Under the pieces are notes generated by a model. It was not told the origin of the DNA and did no database searches. It saw nothing but the letters and a program-made list of their open reading frames with translations. Source: Clostridium felsineum DSM 794 (GTDB lineage Bacteria > Bacillota > Clostridia > Clostridiales > Clostridiaceae). Taken from it: DNA of 64,000 bases. The stretch covers positions 3,348,001-3,412,000 of the forward strand of contig NZ_CP096980.1 of assembly GCF_002006355.2 (NCBI RefSeq), in the 5' to 3' direction. Made by a program: the position numbers and the translations under genes. Below are positions 44,747-53,575 of this stretch, piece by piece. Position 1 is the stretch's first letter. Each line of letters begins with the position of its first letter.

Positions 44747-45748
44747 TTATTTATTCATACCTTCTTCAACAGCAACTGCTACTGCAACTGAAGCTCCAAC
44801 CATTGGGTTGTTACCCATTCCTATAAGACCCATCATTTCAACGTGAGCTGGAACTGATGAAGATCCTGCGAATTGAGCATCTGAATGCATTCTTCCCATA
44901 GTATCAGTCATACCATATGAAGCAGGACCTGCTGCCATATTGTCTGGGTGAAGAGTTCTTCCAGTACCACCACCTGATGCAACTGAGAAGTATTTCTTTC
45001 CTTGAGCCATACATTCTTTTTTGTATGTTCCTGCAACTGGATGTTGGAATCTAGTTGGGTTTGTTGAGTTTCCAGTTATTGATACGTCAACGCCTTCGTT
45101 GTGCATTATTGCAACACCTTCTCTAACGTCGTCTGCTCCGTAACATCTAACTTTTGCTCTTTCTCCATCTGAATAAGCAGTTTCTTTAACTATTTTAAGT
45201 TCTCCTGTATAATAGTCAAATTTAGTTTGAACATATGTGAAACCATTGATTCTTGAGATTATGAATGCAGCATCTTTTCCAAGACCGTTTAATATAACTC
45301 TTAATGGTTTTTTTCTTGCTTTGTTTGCTGAGTTAGCAAGTCCAATTGCACCTTCAGCAGCTGCAAAAGATTCATGTCCTGCTAAGAATGCGAAACAATC
45401 AGTTTCTTCTCTTAAAAGCATTGCAGCAAGATTTCCGTGTCCAAGTCCAACTTTTCTGTCATCTGCAACTGAACCAGGGATACAGAATGCTTGTAATCCT
45501 TCTCCTATAGCTTCAGCAGCTTCAGCAGCCTTTTTACATCCTTTTTTAATAGCTATTGCAGCTCCAACTGTGTAAGCCCAACATGCATTTTCAAAGCAAA
45601 TTGGTTGGATGCCTTTAACTATATTATAAGCGTCTACGCCTTTTTCATCACAAACAGCTTTAGCTTCTTCTATTGAATTAATACCGTATTTCTTTAATAC
45701 TGGTAGTATTTGGTCTACTCTTCTTTCATAACTTTCAAATAATGCCAT
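44747..45748 (-). CDS. GGGtGRT protein
   Basis: 333 residues. Named for the motif VASGGGTGRTLHPDNMAAGP, seen near residue 253; the rest (ICFENACWAYTVGAAIAIKKG, GGTGRT then GRMHSDAQFAGSSSVPAHVEMMGLIGMGNNPMVGA) matches the family through its length. Function is unknown; it always stands with an Fe-S-scaffold-like partner, which is upstream here by 21 bp. GC-richer codon use than its neighbours, as expected of a highly expressed gene. Cytoplasmic. Confidence 0.9.
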   Translation of the reverse strand: MALFESYERRVDQILPVLKKYGINSIEEAKAVCDEKGVDAYNIVKGIQPICFENACWAYTVGAAIAIKKGCKKAAEAAEAIGEGLQAFCIPGSVADDRKVGLGHGNLAAMLLREETDCFAFLAGHESFAAAEGAIGLANSANKARKKPLRVILNGLGKDAAFIISRINGFTYVQTKFDYYTGELKIVKETAYSDGERAKVRCYGADDVREGVAIMHNEGVDVSITGNSTNPTRFQHPVAGTYKKECMAQGKKYFSVASGGGTGRTLHPDNMAAGPASYGMTDTMGRMHSDAQFAGSSSVPAHVEMMGLIGMGNNPMVGASVAVAVAVEEGMNK

Positions 45749-45769
45749 AACAATCTTCTCCTCCTATCC

Positions 45770-46462
45770 TTATTCGTGTCTTGGATCGATAACTTTTGCA
45801 GCTTCAGCAAATCTTCCGTATGTACCTGTTGCTTTTTCCATAGCTTCTGCAGGCTCGATTCCTTTTTTGATGAAATCCATCATTTTTCCAAAGCTTACGA
45901 ATTGGTATCCGATAACTTCGTTGTTTTTATCAAGAGCTATGTGTTTAACATATCCCTCTGCCATTTCAAGATATCTAGTTCCCTTAGCTTTAGTTCCGTA
46001 CATAGTACCAACTTGGCTTCTAAGTCCTTTTCCTAAATCTTCAAGACCTGCTCCTACTGGAAGTCCACCTTCTGAGAATGCAGTTTGAGTTCTTCCATAA
46101 GCTATTTGTAAGAATAATTCTCTCATAGCTGTATTTATAGCATCACAAACAAGGTCAGTGTTTAATGCTTCTAATATAGTTTTTCCTGGAAGAATTTCAG
46201 ATGCCATAGCAGCTGAATGAGTCATTCCTGAACATCCTATTGTTTCAACTAATGCTTCCTCTATTACGCCTTCTTTAACATTTAAAGTTAATTTACAAGC
46301 ACCTTGTTGAGGAGCACACCAACCGATTCCGTGTGTTAAACCTGATATATCTTTTATCTCTTTAGCTTGTACCCATTTTCCTTCTTCTGGTATTGGAGCT
46401 GGTCCGTGGTTTGGTCCTTTAGCAACGCATACCATTCTATCAACTTCTGCTGAATAAATCAT
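45770..46462 (-). CDS. Iron-sulfur cluster assembly scaffold-like protein (GGGtGRT partner)
   Basis: 230 residues from the ATG at 46462, behind GGAG; the longer frame to 46507 lacks a ribosome site. Contains a NifU-N-like scaffold fold with Cys positions in GIGWCAPQQGACKL, ETIGCSGMTHSAAMASEIL and DLVCDAINTAMRELF. It is usually adjacent to a GGGtGRT gene, as here. A role in Fe-S assembly is inferred from the fold; the partner's job is unknown. A good inverted repeat lies upstream. Confidence 0.85.
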   Translation of the reverse strand: MIYSAEVDRMVCVAKGPNHGPAPIPEEGKWVQAKEIKDISGLTHGIGWCAPQQGACKLTLNVKEGVIEEALVETIGCSGMTHSAAMASEILPGKTILEALNTDLVCDAINTAMRELFLQIAYGRTQTAFSEGGLPVGAGLEDLGKGLRSQVGTMYGTKAKGTRYLEMAEGYVKHIALDKNNEVIGYQFVSFGKMMDFIKKGIEPAEAMEKATGTYGRFAEAAKVIDPRHE

Positions 46463-46536
46463 ATTTATTTCTCCTTCCTTACAACTAATTATATGGTTTT
46501 TTAACAAACACCACTTAAGGTAATGTTATCAACAAA

Positions 46537-46565
46537 TTGTTACATAACCCCTACTATTGTAACAA
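46537..46565. promoter_or_regulatory. Inverted repeat upstream of the scaffold/GGGtGRT operon
   Basis: Perfect arms TTGTTACA / TGTAACAA separated by 13 nt, about 75-100 bp upstream of the scaffold gene. The arms share TGTAAC/GTTACA with the sites over the 130-bp element promoters. Confidence 0.5.
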
Positions 46566-46643
46566 ATAAGTAACTGACTAACAATATCTTTTTATAAATT
46601 TATCTTCTTACAGTGGTATTTTTGTGTAATATTTAACAAAGTA

Positions 46644-47216
46644 TTAACGTTTTTCTATGACTATTAACTCTGGTGGGCAATTTACTTGATTTATAAATTC
46701 TGTCCTGAAAACATTATATTCCTTTTGATCTAAATTAGAACAAAATTCATAAAGGGCATTTTTTTCTAATTTTCCTTCCTCATGCCCATGATATATATTT
46801 AGTACAATAATGCCTTTTTTAGCTACAAGCCCTAATAACTTTTCTACAGCCTTAAGGGTTGTCTTGCATTTTGTGGTTATGCAGTGATCCTCTCCTGGAA
46901 GATAGCCTAGGTTAAACACTGCTGCATTTATGTTTTCAGATATGTATTTATCTAAATTTTCATGTCCATCTTTTATTAAGCTTGCCCGTTTAAGATTTCC
47001 TGATATATCTAATTTTGCTTTTGTATTTAAAATTGCTTTTTCTTGAATATCGAAAGCATAAACCTTACCGTTTTCTCCAACAAGTTCACATAAAAACTCA
47101 GTATCGTTGCCATTTCCCATCGTACAATCAACTACTCTATCCCCTGATTTTACAGCAGACATAAGTATACTTTTTGATACGCCAAGGGAATTATTAAATT
47201 TGTCCTTTATATCCAT
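46644..47216 (-). CDS. mnmM: SAM-dependent methyltransferase, YtqB/MnmM-like
   Basis: 190 residues. SAM-binding motif VVDCTMGNGNDTEFLCEL near 29-46, then KVYAFDIQEKA, and a conserved late motif AVFNLGYLPGEDHCITTK near 95-112. It matches the Gram-positive YtqB family, now known to methylate the wobble uridine side chain of tRNA (MnmM); older databases call it an rRNA methylase. Stands alone, divergent from the SOD gene. Confidence 0.75.
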   Translation of the reverse strand: MDIKDKFNNSLGVSKSILMSAVKSGDRVVDCTMGNGNDTEFLCELVGENGKVYAFDIQEKAILNTKAKLDISGNLKRASLIKDGHENLDKYISENINAAVFNLGYLPGEDHCITTKCKTTLKAVEKLLGLVAKKGIIVLNIYHGHEEGKLEKNALYEFCSNLDQKEYNVFRTEFINQVNCPPELIVIEKR

Positions 47217-47300
47217 AAAAAATCAACTTCTTATCTTTATTAACTTTATATGAAAATATTTCATATAATATATATTAACATAAATTTTTAGGAGTATGAA

Positions 47301-47894
47301 ATGGTACATGCAAAAACTTACAACTTCCATTCCTTAACAGGCTTTAATCTTAAGCTTATTAAAAATCATTACGAAATATACACCAATTACATTAATGATT
47401 TAAATAAAATATGGAATACAAATCATACTCCATATTTTAAAGAAGATAACTCTATTAACTCTTCCATACGTAGTTTAAAGCTAAAGGAAATCTACACTCT
47501 TAATGGTATTGAGCTTCACGAACTATACTTTGAAAACCTAACAGGAAAAAACACCATCCCGTATGGACCTATCTTAAATGAAATAAAAAAGCAGTTTTCT
47601 TCTTATAACAATTTTATTTTTTACTTAAATGAGGTGGCACTTTCTATGAAGGGTTGGGTAACTCTTTCTATGGATTCTTTAGACTCAAAACTACATTTAT
47701 TTGGAAGTGATTTTCATGACACTAGCGCAATTTTATCCTCTTATCAGCTTTTAGTTTTAGATGTTCACAATCATTCCTACTATAATCAAGATAAAAAGGA
47801 ATACGTAAGAAACTTTATTAATAATTTAGATTGGAAAGTTTTAAATAATAGATTTAAGTCTTATATTTTAGAAACAAGCCTTGAAAAGCACTGA
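47301..47894 (+). CDS. Fe/Mn superoxide dismutase family protein
   Basis: 197 residues. Metal ligands expected of the family are present: His23 (LIKNHYEIY), His73 (NGIELHELYFENL), Asp154 and His158 (LVLDVHNHSYYNQ). The usual DVWEHAYY is DVHNHSYY: the Trp and Glu are replaced. The middle is more divergent than in typical clostridial SODs. It should dismutate superoxide if the active site works; the unusual residues deserve caution. Divergent from the mnmM-like gene, with an ATG only 85 bp away. Confidence 0.75.
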   Translation: MVHAKTYNFHSLTGFNLKLIKNHYEIYTNYINDLNKIWNTNHTPYFKEDNSINSSIRSLKLKEIYTLNGIELHELYFENLTGKNTIPYGPILNEIKKQFSSYNNFIFYLNEVALSMKGWVTLSMDSLDSKLHLFGSDFHDTSAILSSYQLLVLDVHNHSYYNQDKKEYVRNFINNLDWKVLNNRFKSYILETSLEKH

Positions 47895-47937
47895 AGACGA
47901 ATCATACTACTAAAAAGAAAACAGGTGAAACATAAAA

Positions 47938-48291
47938 TCACCTATTTTCTTTACTTATTTTATCAATATACTTATCTCCCCAAACTTTAAACTCCTTTAA
48001 AACCGGTTTAAAGTCATCGCCTAAAGCAGTTAATGAATACTCAACCTTAGGTGGAATTTCAGAGTACACCTTTCTGTTTATAAGACCATATTCTTCAAGC
48101 ATTCTCAATTGTTTTGTTAGTGTAGCTTCTGTTATATCTCCAATTCTTCTTTTAAGTTCCCCATAGCGTATAGGTCCTTCATTTAAATGATACATTATTA
48201 GTATTGACCATTTCCCACTAAATACTTTTTGTGCTGTAAAATATGGGCACTTCCCAAAAAGATCTTTTTTATTTTCGTCAATAGTATCCAT
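47938..48291 (-). CDS. HxlR family transcriptional regulator
   Basis: 117 residues. The HxlR winged helix is complete: CPYFTAQKVFSGKWSILIMYHLNEGPIRYGELKRRIGDITEATLTKQLRMLEEYGLINRKVY, then PKVEYSLTALGDDFKPVL. The conserved N-terminal Cys15 is present, which in HxlR regulators is often the redox or aldehyde sensor. Divergent from the NimA-like flavoprotein gene, with a GTAC palindrome between, so it likely controls that gene and itself. Confidence 0.88.
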   Translation of the reverse strand: MDTIDENKKDLFGKCPYFTAQKVFSGKWSILIMYHLNEGPIRYGELKRRIGDITEATLTKQLRMLEEYGLINRKVYSEIPPKVEYSLTALGDDFKPVLKEFKVWGDKYIDKISKENR

Positions 48292-48316
48292 TAGATACTT
48301 ACCTCCATTAAAAATC

Positions 48317-48338
48317 GTACTTGATATTTAATTTGTAC
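48317..48338. promoter_or_regulatory. Possible HxlR operator
   Basis: Imperfect inverted repeat with outer GTAC at both ends (GTACTTGATA / TAATTTGTAC), as expected of HxlR sites, between the divergent starts. Confidence 0.45.
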
Positions 48339-48395
48339 ATGTTATTATTTGTATATAATAAATATTAACATAGATGTATGAAAGGAGCAACAACT

Positions 48396-48791
48396 ATGAA
48401 AAAAGCATTAGAATTTTTAAAAGAATGTGGAGTTTTTTATATAGCAACTAACGAGGGTGATCAACCAAGAGTTCGACCTTTTGGCGCTATTTTTGAATAC
48501 GAAGACAAATTATATATAGTTACAAATAATACAAAGAAATGTTTTAAACAAATGATTGAAAATCCTAAGGTTGAAATATCAGGTATGAACAAAAAAGGTC
48601 AATGGATTCGTCTTTCTGGAGAGGTTTTTAATGATGATAGACGTGAAGTAAGAGAAGAAGCTCTTAAAGCATATCCTTCTTTAAAAAGTATGTACAGTGT
48701 TGATGATGGAATTTTCTCAGTCTTATACTTTGCAAAAGGTGAAGGCACTATCTGTTCTTTTAAAGGTGAACCAGAAAGCTTTTCATTTTAA
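48396..48791 (+). CDS. Pyridoxamine 5'-phosphate oxidase family flavoprotein (NimC/NimA-like)
   Basis: 131 residues from the ATG at 48396, 10 nt after AAAGGAG. The split beta-barrel pattern is clear: KALEFLKECGVFYIATNEGDQPRVRPFGAIFEYEDKLYIVTNNTKKCFKQMIENPKVEISGM, then GQWIRLSGEVFNDDRREVREEALKAYPSLK. Such proteins bind FMN or F420-like cofactors and reduce small molecules such as nitro compounds. Controlled by the divergent HxlR gene. Confidence 0.88.
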   Translation: MKKALEFLKECGVFYIATNEGDQPRVRPFGAIFEYEDKLYIVTNNTKKCFKQMIENPKVEISGMNKKGQWIRLSGEVFNDDRREVREEALKAYPSLKSMYSVDDGIFSVLYFAKGEGTICSFKGEPESFSF

Positions 48792-48800
48792 TTTAATTTT

Positions 48801-48824
48801 GAGTGCTTGCTACACGCAGCACTC
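48801..48824 (+). terminator. Terminator of the NimA-like gene
   Basis: Stem GAGTGC / GCACTC with TGC / GCA inside, followed by T-rich sequence on the plus strand. The rest of the 326-bp gap to the GH53 gene holds its promoter and operator. Confidence 0.55.
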
Positions 48825-49063
48825 TTCATTTAATTCTAATACTGTTTTTGTTATTTCAATTTCCTACTTTCTAAAGAAGTATTATTATTGTTACATTTTT
48901 ATTTAAATCAGTACTTTTTCATTCAAACCTTATCATAAACATTACAGCTTTTAATCATTTATCGTTTACATTTCCTATTCTTCCTGTTATAATTTTGTTA
49001 TACACTATTTTTATATATTGTTTGCCAATTATACAATAATCAATTGTAAAAATAAGTTCCTTA

Positions 49064-49077
49064 AGAAAACGTTTTCT
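49064..49077. promoter_or_regulatory. LacI-family operator-like palindrome upstream of GH53
   Basis: Perfect 14-nt palindrome AGAAAACGTTTTCT with central CG, about 41-54 bp upstream of the GH53 start codon. It fits the look of CcpA (cre) or other LacI-family sites. Confidence 0.65.
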
Positions 49078-49117
49078 GTGTAGTGTGTTTAATTTTATTT
49101 AAGTGGAGGGATATGTT

Positions 49118-50200
49118 ATGTTAAAAAAGCTTATAAGGCGAGTTTCTATTATGCTTCTCGGTGCAGGTCTACTTATTAATGCAGGTTTTCTTTCTACCAG
49201 CGCAAATGCTGATACTTTCGCAAATGGTGCTGATATCGGTTGGTTAAATCAATTAGAAAATAACGGAGTAAAATGGCAGGATACCAATGGTCAGACAGGT
49301 GACGCTCTTACCATATTAAAAAATCATGGTATAAATTCTGTACGATTAAGAGTTTTTGTTAATCCACCTTCTGATTTTCAATGGGTGAAAAATGATGGTA
49401 CACGATGCCTTTTAGGTTACGGTGATACAAAAGGTGTAGTTTATATGGCTCAGCGGGCAAAACAACTAGGAATGAAGGTTATTATTGATTTTCACTACAG
49501 CGATCACTTTGCTGATCCATCATATCAAGACAAGCCAGCAGCATGGGCTAATGATGATTTTAATCAATTACAAAAGGACGTTTATTCTCATACAAATTAT
49601 GTTATGACAGCTCTTAAAAACGCTGGTGTAACCCCTGATTGGGTTCAAGTAGGTAATGAAACTAATACTGGTATGCTTTGGCCAGATGGAAATTCTTATA
49701 ACTTCAATAAATGGGCAGCGTTAATCAATCAAGGTTATAATGCAATAAAAGCTGTAAGTCCAAACTCCAAGGTTATAATTCACTTATCTAGTGGTGCAAA
49801 TAATAGTCTCTATAGAAATGTATTCGATGGTCTTACTAAGGCCGGTGCTAAATTTGACATTGTAGGTATGTCCTATTACCCTTACTGGGATAATGTTGAT
49901 TATACAAAAAATATCAATAATTTAGCTTATAATCTAAATGACATGGCTTCTCGTTACAATAAACAAGTTATGATATGTGAAATTGGCGGTTTAGAAAATG
50001 ACCCTACTAATACCTACAATATGATTAAAGCAGTTATATCAAAAGTAAAGGCTGTTCCAGGTGGTAAAGGCCTTGGTGTATTTTACTGGGAACCAGAAGC
50101 TAACTCAAGTGTTTTACCTGACAAATATCCATTAGGTGCTTGCAGTAAGGTTTCTAATAATGTTTTAAGATTTTCCACTGCTATAGATGCTTTTAGATAA
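49118..50200 (+). CDS. Secreted GH53 arabinogalactan endo-beta-1,4-galactanase
   Basis: 360 residues from the ATG at 49118, behind GGAGGG. Signal peptide at 1-31 (ILLGAGLLINAGFLSTSANA type). The GH53 barrel follows: GADIGWLNQLENNG, SVRLRVFVNPP, FHYSDHFADPSYQDKP, acid/base Glu181 in WVQVGNETNTGMLWP and nucleophile Glu288 in VMICEIGG. It cuts galactan side chains of pectin outside the cell. A LacI-type palindrome upstream suggests carbon catabolite or galactose control. It has no carbohydrate-binding module. Confidence 0.92.
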   Translation: MLKKLIRRVSIMLLGAGLLINAGFLSTSANADTFANGADIGWLNQLENNGVKWQDTNGQTGDALTILKNHGINSVRLRVFVNPPSDFQWVKNDGTRCLLGYGDTKGVVYMAQRAKQLGMKVIIDFHYSDHFADPSYQDKPAAWANDDFNQLQKDVYSHTNYVMTALKNAGVTPDWVQVGNETNTGMLWPDGNSYNFNKWAALINQGYNAIKAVSPNSKVIIHLSSGANNSLYRNVFDGLTKAGAKFDIVGMSYYPYWDNVDYTKNINNLAYNLNDMASRYNKQVMICEIGGLENDPTNTYNMIKAVISKVKAVPGGKGLGVFYWEPEANSSVLPDKYPLGACSKVSNNVLRFSTAIDAFR

Positions 50201-50205
50201 ATACG

Positions 50206-50238
50206 AAAAGGCTGGATATTTATTTTATTCAGCCTTTA
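50206..50238 (+). terminator. Terminator of the GH53 gene
   Basis: Stem AAAGGCTG / CAGCCTTT with a 16-nt loop and a T-rich tail on the plus strand. Confidence 0.7.
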
Positions 50239-50481
50239 ACTTTTTTCCCTTTCACAAATTAAATGGTTGGATATTTAAGATTTTATTAAAGCATTATATC
50301 TTCCTCACATAATAAAAATCCCTATAGCAAATAATATTACTATAATAACTCGTAACGTTTTATTTATAGTTTTTTTAACATATAACTGTTAATAATACCC
50401 TCTATATACTAATGTAGTCTTTAATTTAAACAATAGTTATGTTATATTTATTTAAAAATAATTTTTATTAGAGGTGATACT

Positions 50482-51738
50482 TTGTCCATTGGATATGCTT
50501 GCATTACTTTGGGTGTTAAGAATACTAAACTTTCATCCTGTACTCTTAAAAATGCCTCCGAAGAAAACTTACGAAAAATAATAGATATCAATTTGGATGC
50601 TCTTACTAATATAATTGATTACAATATAAAAAATGATATTAGGCTATTTCGCATAAGTTCCGATATAATTCCTTTTGGTTCTCACAAAATAAATACTCTT
50701 AATTGGAGAGAAGAATTTAAAGATAAGCTTTTAAGTATCGGAGAAAAAATAAAGGTTTCAAATATGAGAGTATCCATGCATCCTGGGCAGTATACTGTTT
50801 TAAATTCTATGAATGATCAGGTTGTTAAAAATGCTGTTATGGATTTAGAGTATCATACTTCCTTTCTTGATGCCCTTAAGGTTGACAGTAACAATAAAAT
50901 TATTCTACATATAGGCGGAGTCTACGGTGACAAGAAAAAAGCTTCCGAAACCTTTATAAGAAACTATTCTAAATTAGCTGATAACATAAAAAAGAGATTA
51001 ATTATTGAAAATGATGATAGAAGTTATACTATTGAAGACGTGCTTAATATATCTAAAGAAGCCTCTATTCCTGTAGTTTTCGATAATCTTCATAATAAGC
51101 TAAATCCATCATTTGAAAACCTTAGTGAAAATCAATGGATAAATTTAGCTAAAAAAACTTGGAAAAAGGAAGATGGAAATCAAAAGATTCATTATTCTCA
51201 GCATAAAGAAGGCGGAACTTTTGGTGCACATTCAGATACTATTTTTTTTCACGAATTTTTAGAGTTTTATAATAATCTGGAGGATAAAAACATAGACATA
51301 ATGCTTGAAGTTAAAGATAAAAATCTTTCAGCTGTTAAGTGTATAAATTTGACTAAAAACACTCTTGAAATTAAAAATCTAGAACAGGAATGGGCAAGGT
51401 ATAAATATTTCACTTTAAGCCGATCCCAAAAACTCTATAATAGTATAAGAGAACTTTTAAAGGATAAAACCTCAGCACCAGTAAGAGAATTTTACTCTTT
51501 AATTGAAAAAGCAATTGTACTTAAAGAAGATAAAGGTGCTGAAATAAATGCTATTGAGCATGTTTGGGGATATGTAAACAAAAACTGCTCTGACGCTGAG
51601 AAAAGACGTTATCAAAAGCTTTTCAAAGAATTTTATGAAGGCACAGGAAAAATCAGTACCTTAAAAAAACATATTTTAAAATGTGCCATTGAGCAAAACA
51701 AAGAGTATCTTATAGATTCACTTTATTTTTATATTTAA
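50482..51738 (+). CDS. uvsE: UV DNA damage endonuclease with C-terminal extension
   Basis: 418 residues. TTG start with GAGGTG upstream. Residues 1-290 fit UvsE/UVDE: IGYACITLGV, LFRISSDIIPFGSHKIN, RVSMHPGQYTVLNS, DLEYHTSFLDAL, IILHIGGVYGDK, IENDDRSYTIEDVL, PVVFDNLHNKLNP and HYSQHKEGGTFGAHSD, with the His and Glu that bind three metals. It nicks 5' to UV photoproducts. The last 110 residues (NAIEHVWGYVNKNCSDAEKRRYQKLF, YLIDSLYFY) are additional and look somewhat like DUF1722. Monocistronic with a terminator. Confidence 0.9.
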   Translation: MSIGYACITLGVKNTKLSSCTLKNASEENLRKIIDINLDALTNIIDYNIKNDIRLFRISSDIIPFGSHKINTLNWREEFKDKLLSIGEKIKVSNMRVSMHPGQYTVLNSMNDQVVKNAVMDLEYHTSFLDALKVDSNNKIILHIGGVYGDKKKASETFIRNYSKLADNIKKRLIIENDDRSYTIEDVLNISKEASIPVVFDNLHNKLNPSFENLSENQWINLAKKTWKKEDGNQKIHYSQHKEGGTFGAHSDTIFFHEFLEFYNNLEDKNIDIMLEVKDKNLSAVKCINLTKNTLEIKNLEQEWARYKYFTLSRSQKLYNSIRELLKDKTSAPVREFYSLIEKAIVLKEDKGAEINAIEHVWGYVNKNCSDAEKRRYQKLFKEFYEGTGKISTLKKHILKCAIEQNKEYLIDSLYFYI

Positions 51739-51757
51739 TGTAACTATAAAAGAAAGA

Positions 51758-51785
51758 GTACAATGAAAAATTTTTCTCATTGTAC
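51758..51785 (+). terminator. Terminator of the uvsE gene
   Basis: Stem GTACAATGA / TCATTGTAC with a 10-nt loop, followed by CTTTTCTTTT on the plus strand. Confidence 0.75.
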
Positions 51786-51793
51786 CTTTTCTT

Positions 51794-52018
51794 TTATTTA
51801 GAAGTATTTTGAAGGCTTTGACTTATCTTTGCTGTATCTCCTGAAACTGTGGAAGATATAATTTTATACTTGAGCTTTGGCAGAATTTCTTCAACAATCT
51901 TCCTCTCATTTTCATTACTATAAGAAATTTTCTTATCGCTAGTATTTAAATATGTACTTGCGGTTTTAATATCATTTTTCCTCAAAGCATCAAACCACTT
52001 GGTTATTTTTATTTGCAA
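51794..52018 (-). pseudogene. C-terminal fragment of a DUF4878/DUF5105-like lipoprotein
   Basis: 74 codons reading ITKWFDALRKNDIKTASTYL, then a helical/beta stretch to SQSLQNTSK. This resembles the NTF2-like tail of small clostridial lipoproteins, but the signal peptide and lipobox are missing and there is no ribosome site upstream. A truncated gene is most likely; a real short gene cannot be excluded. Confidence 0.45.
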
Positions 52019-52079
52019 ATAAGTTGCCTTTATTACTGCAAATTATATAAATTACATAAATTGTTTTTTATTGTTCAGA

Positions 52080-52595
52080 TCATTCTTCAACTCCTAGATT
52101 CAAAAACTTTGCCATAAAAATAAGATCCTTATATCCTTCTTCGGTTTTTATTGCTTTTATCTTTTTTCCTTCTTCTTCAAAACCAAATTTTTTGTAGAGC
52201 TCTATAGCCCTAGTATTATCATGAAATACCTCTAACTCAATTTTTTCAATCTTCTTTTTTTTGGCCCATGCTATAACTGTTTTAAGAAGTAAGCTGCCAA
52301 TACCTTTTCCTGTATATTCTTTTAGTATAGTAACGCCAAATAATGCTGTGTGATTTAATTGACTTAACCCGCTTCTTTGTAGATTAGCACTCCCAATTAT
52401 TATTCCATCTACCTCAACCACTATAAAAATAGCTGAGTTTCTTATATATTCTTGTTCCACTTCAACTGTAAAATCAAATTCTTCAGCTGTCCTTTCAAAG
52501 AATGGTGATTCCTGAATAACTCGTTTAACTAGTCTAAGGATCTGATAGGCATCACCTGTGTCTGCCCTTCTAATTATAAGGCTTTCACTTTTCAT
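52080..52595 (-). CDS. GNAT family N-acetyltransferase
   Basis: 171 residues. IIRRADTGDAYQILRLVKRV start, then SGLSQLNHTALFGVTILKEYTGKGIGSLLLKTVIAWAKKKKIEKIELEVFHDNTRAIELYKKFGFEEEGKK, with acetyl-CoA loop YTGKGIG and the typical NxRAIxLYxKxGF motif. The substrate is unknown; ribosomal protein or small amine are both possible. AAAAGGGGGG ribosome site. Confidence 0.88.
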   Translation of the reverse strand: MKSESLIIRRADTGDAYQILRLVKRVIQESPFFERTAEEFDFTVEVEQEYIRNSAIFIVVEVDGIIIGSANLQRSGLSQLNHTALFGVTILKEYTGKGIGSLLLKTVIAWAKKKKIEKIELEVFHDNTRAIELYKKFGFEEEGKKIKAIKTEEGYKDLIFMAKFLNLGVEE

Positions 52596-52654
52596 TCCTT
52601 AATCCCCCCTTTTAAGATACTACAGGTGAATAAACACCTGCAATATGAAAAATA

Positions 52655-53443
52655 CTAAAGCTTAGCATCAATAAATTCTAAGAGATCCTTCTTCTCACCT
52701 TCTGAAAGCCTTTCGCTAAGTCTTGCTGCTGCCACTGGAAGCTCCCACCTTTCTATTTGTTCCCTTTTAATTCCTGATATTTTCATATAGTGTTTTATAT
52801 AATCTACATAAAATCTTCTTTTTAAAAACTTTACAACGTGAACGTTTTTCTTTCCCTTATCGCTGCCAAATTTAAGCATCACTACTGTTCTAGCAATATC
52901 ACCTATCCTACTTCCCTTTGCCGCTGTCATCCAGTCAATTATTGCCTCTCCATCCTGAGTTATAAGTATATTATCAGGATGCAAATCTCCATGACACAGG
53001 ATATTATCATCCTCAAGTTCATCAATATAACTATATAGCTTTTCCTTTACCTCTTCTTTTAAAAGCTCTGTTCTTGAAATGTTATCCTTAAGTGTAGCTT
53101 TTAAACTTGGCAATTCAAAATCAACTGGCTGCTGAATAGCTTCATGCAGTTCTGCCAATCTCTGTGCCTCCCGTCTTATCATCCACGGCTTTGAACCAAT
53201 TATCTCCATCATTGTAGTTCCATTAACTTTTTCATATATAATGCCGCTTCTATCCTCTACTTTTACAAGATCATAAACCTTAGGTACCAAATCAAGCTTT
53301 TTTGAAACCTTTGAGCTTGCTTTATACTCTTTTTCAATAATATTTTTAGGAAGATCTTCTTTAAAAAGCTTCAAAATTTTATCTTCTTCATATTCAAATA
53401 CTTCAGATGTTCTTCCTTTAGCAATTAACTTTCCCCTATTCAA
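52655..53443 (-). CDS. Aminoglycoside phosphotransferase (APH)-like kinase
   Basis: 262 residues, TTG start with AAGGTGGGG upstream. Kinase-like fold with phosphate loop (GKLIAKGRTSEVFEYEEDK), catalytic loop CHGDLHPDNILI near 172 and metal-binding IDWMTAA near 190. It would phosphorylate a small hydroxyl compound; there is no proof that it is an antibiotic resistance gene. Lies 59 bp upstream of the GNAT gene on the same strand, so it may be cotranscribed with it. Confidence 0.8.
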   Translation of the reverse strand: MNRGKLIAKGRTSEVFEYEEDKILKLFKEDLPKNIIEKEYKASSKVSKKLDLVPKVYDLVKVEDRSGIIYEKVNGTTMMEIIGSKPWMIRREAQRLAELHEAIQQPVDFELPSLKATLKDNISRTELLKEEVKEKLYSYIDELEDDNILCHGDLHPDNILITQDGEAIIDWMTAAKGSRIGDIARTVVMLKFGSDKGKKNVHVVKFLKRRFYVDYIKHYMKISGIKREQIERWELPVAAARLSERLSEGEKKDLLEFIDAKL

Positions 53444-53575
53444 CTTAACCCCACCTTTTTAATTTTAAACTTTAAATCAACCCTCGAATTTTTAATAGGG
53501 TACGTCCTTATATATATGCAAAACTTAACACTCAAAGAACCATTCCCTATTTAGATGTGTTTTAATCAATTCCCT

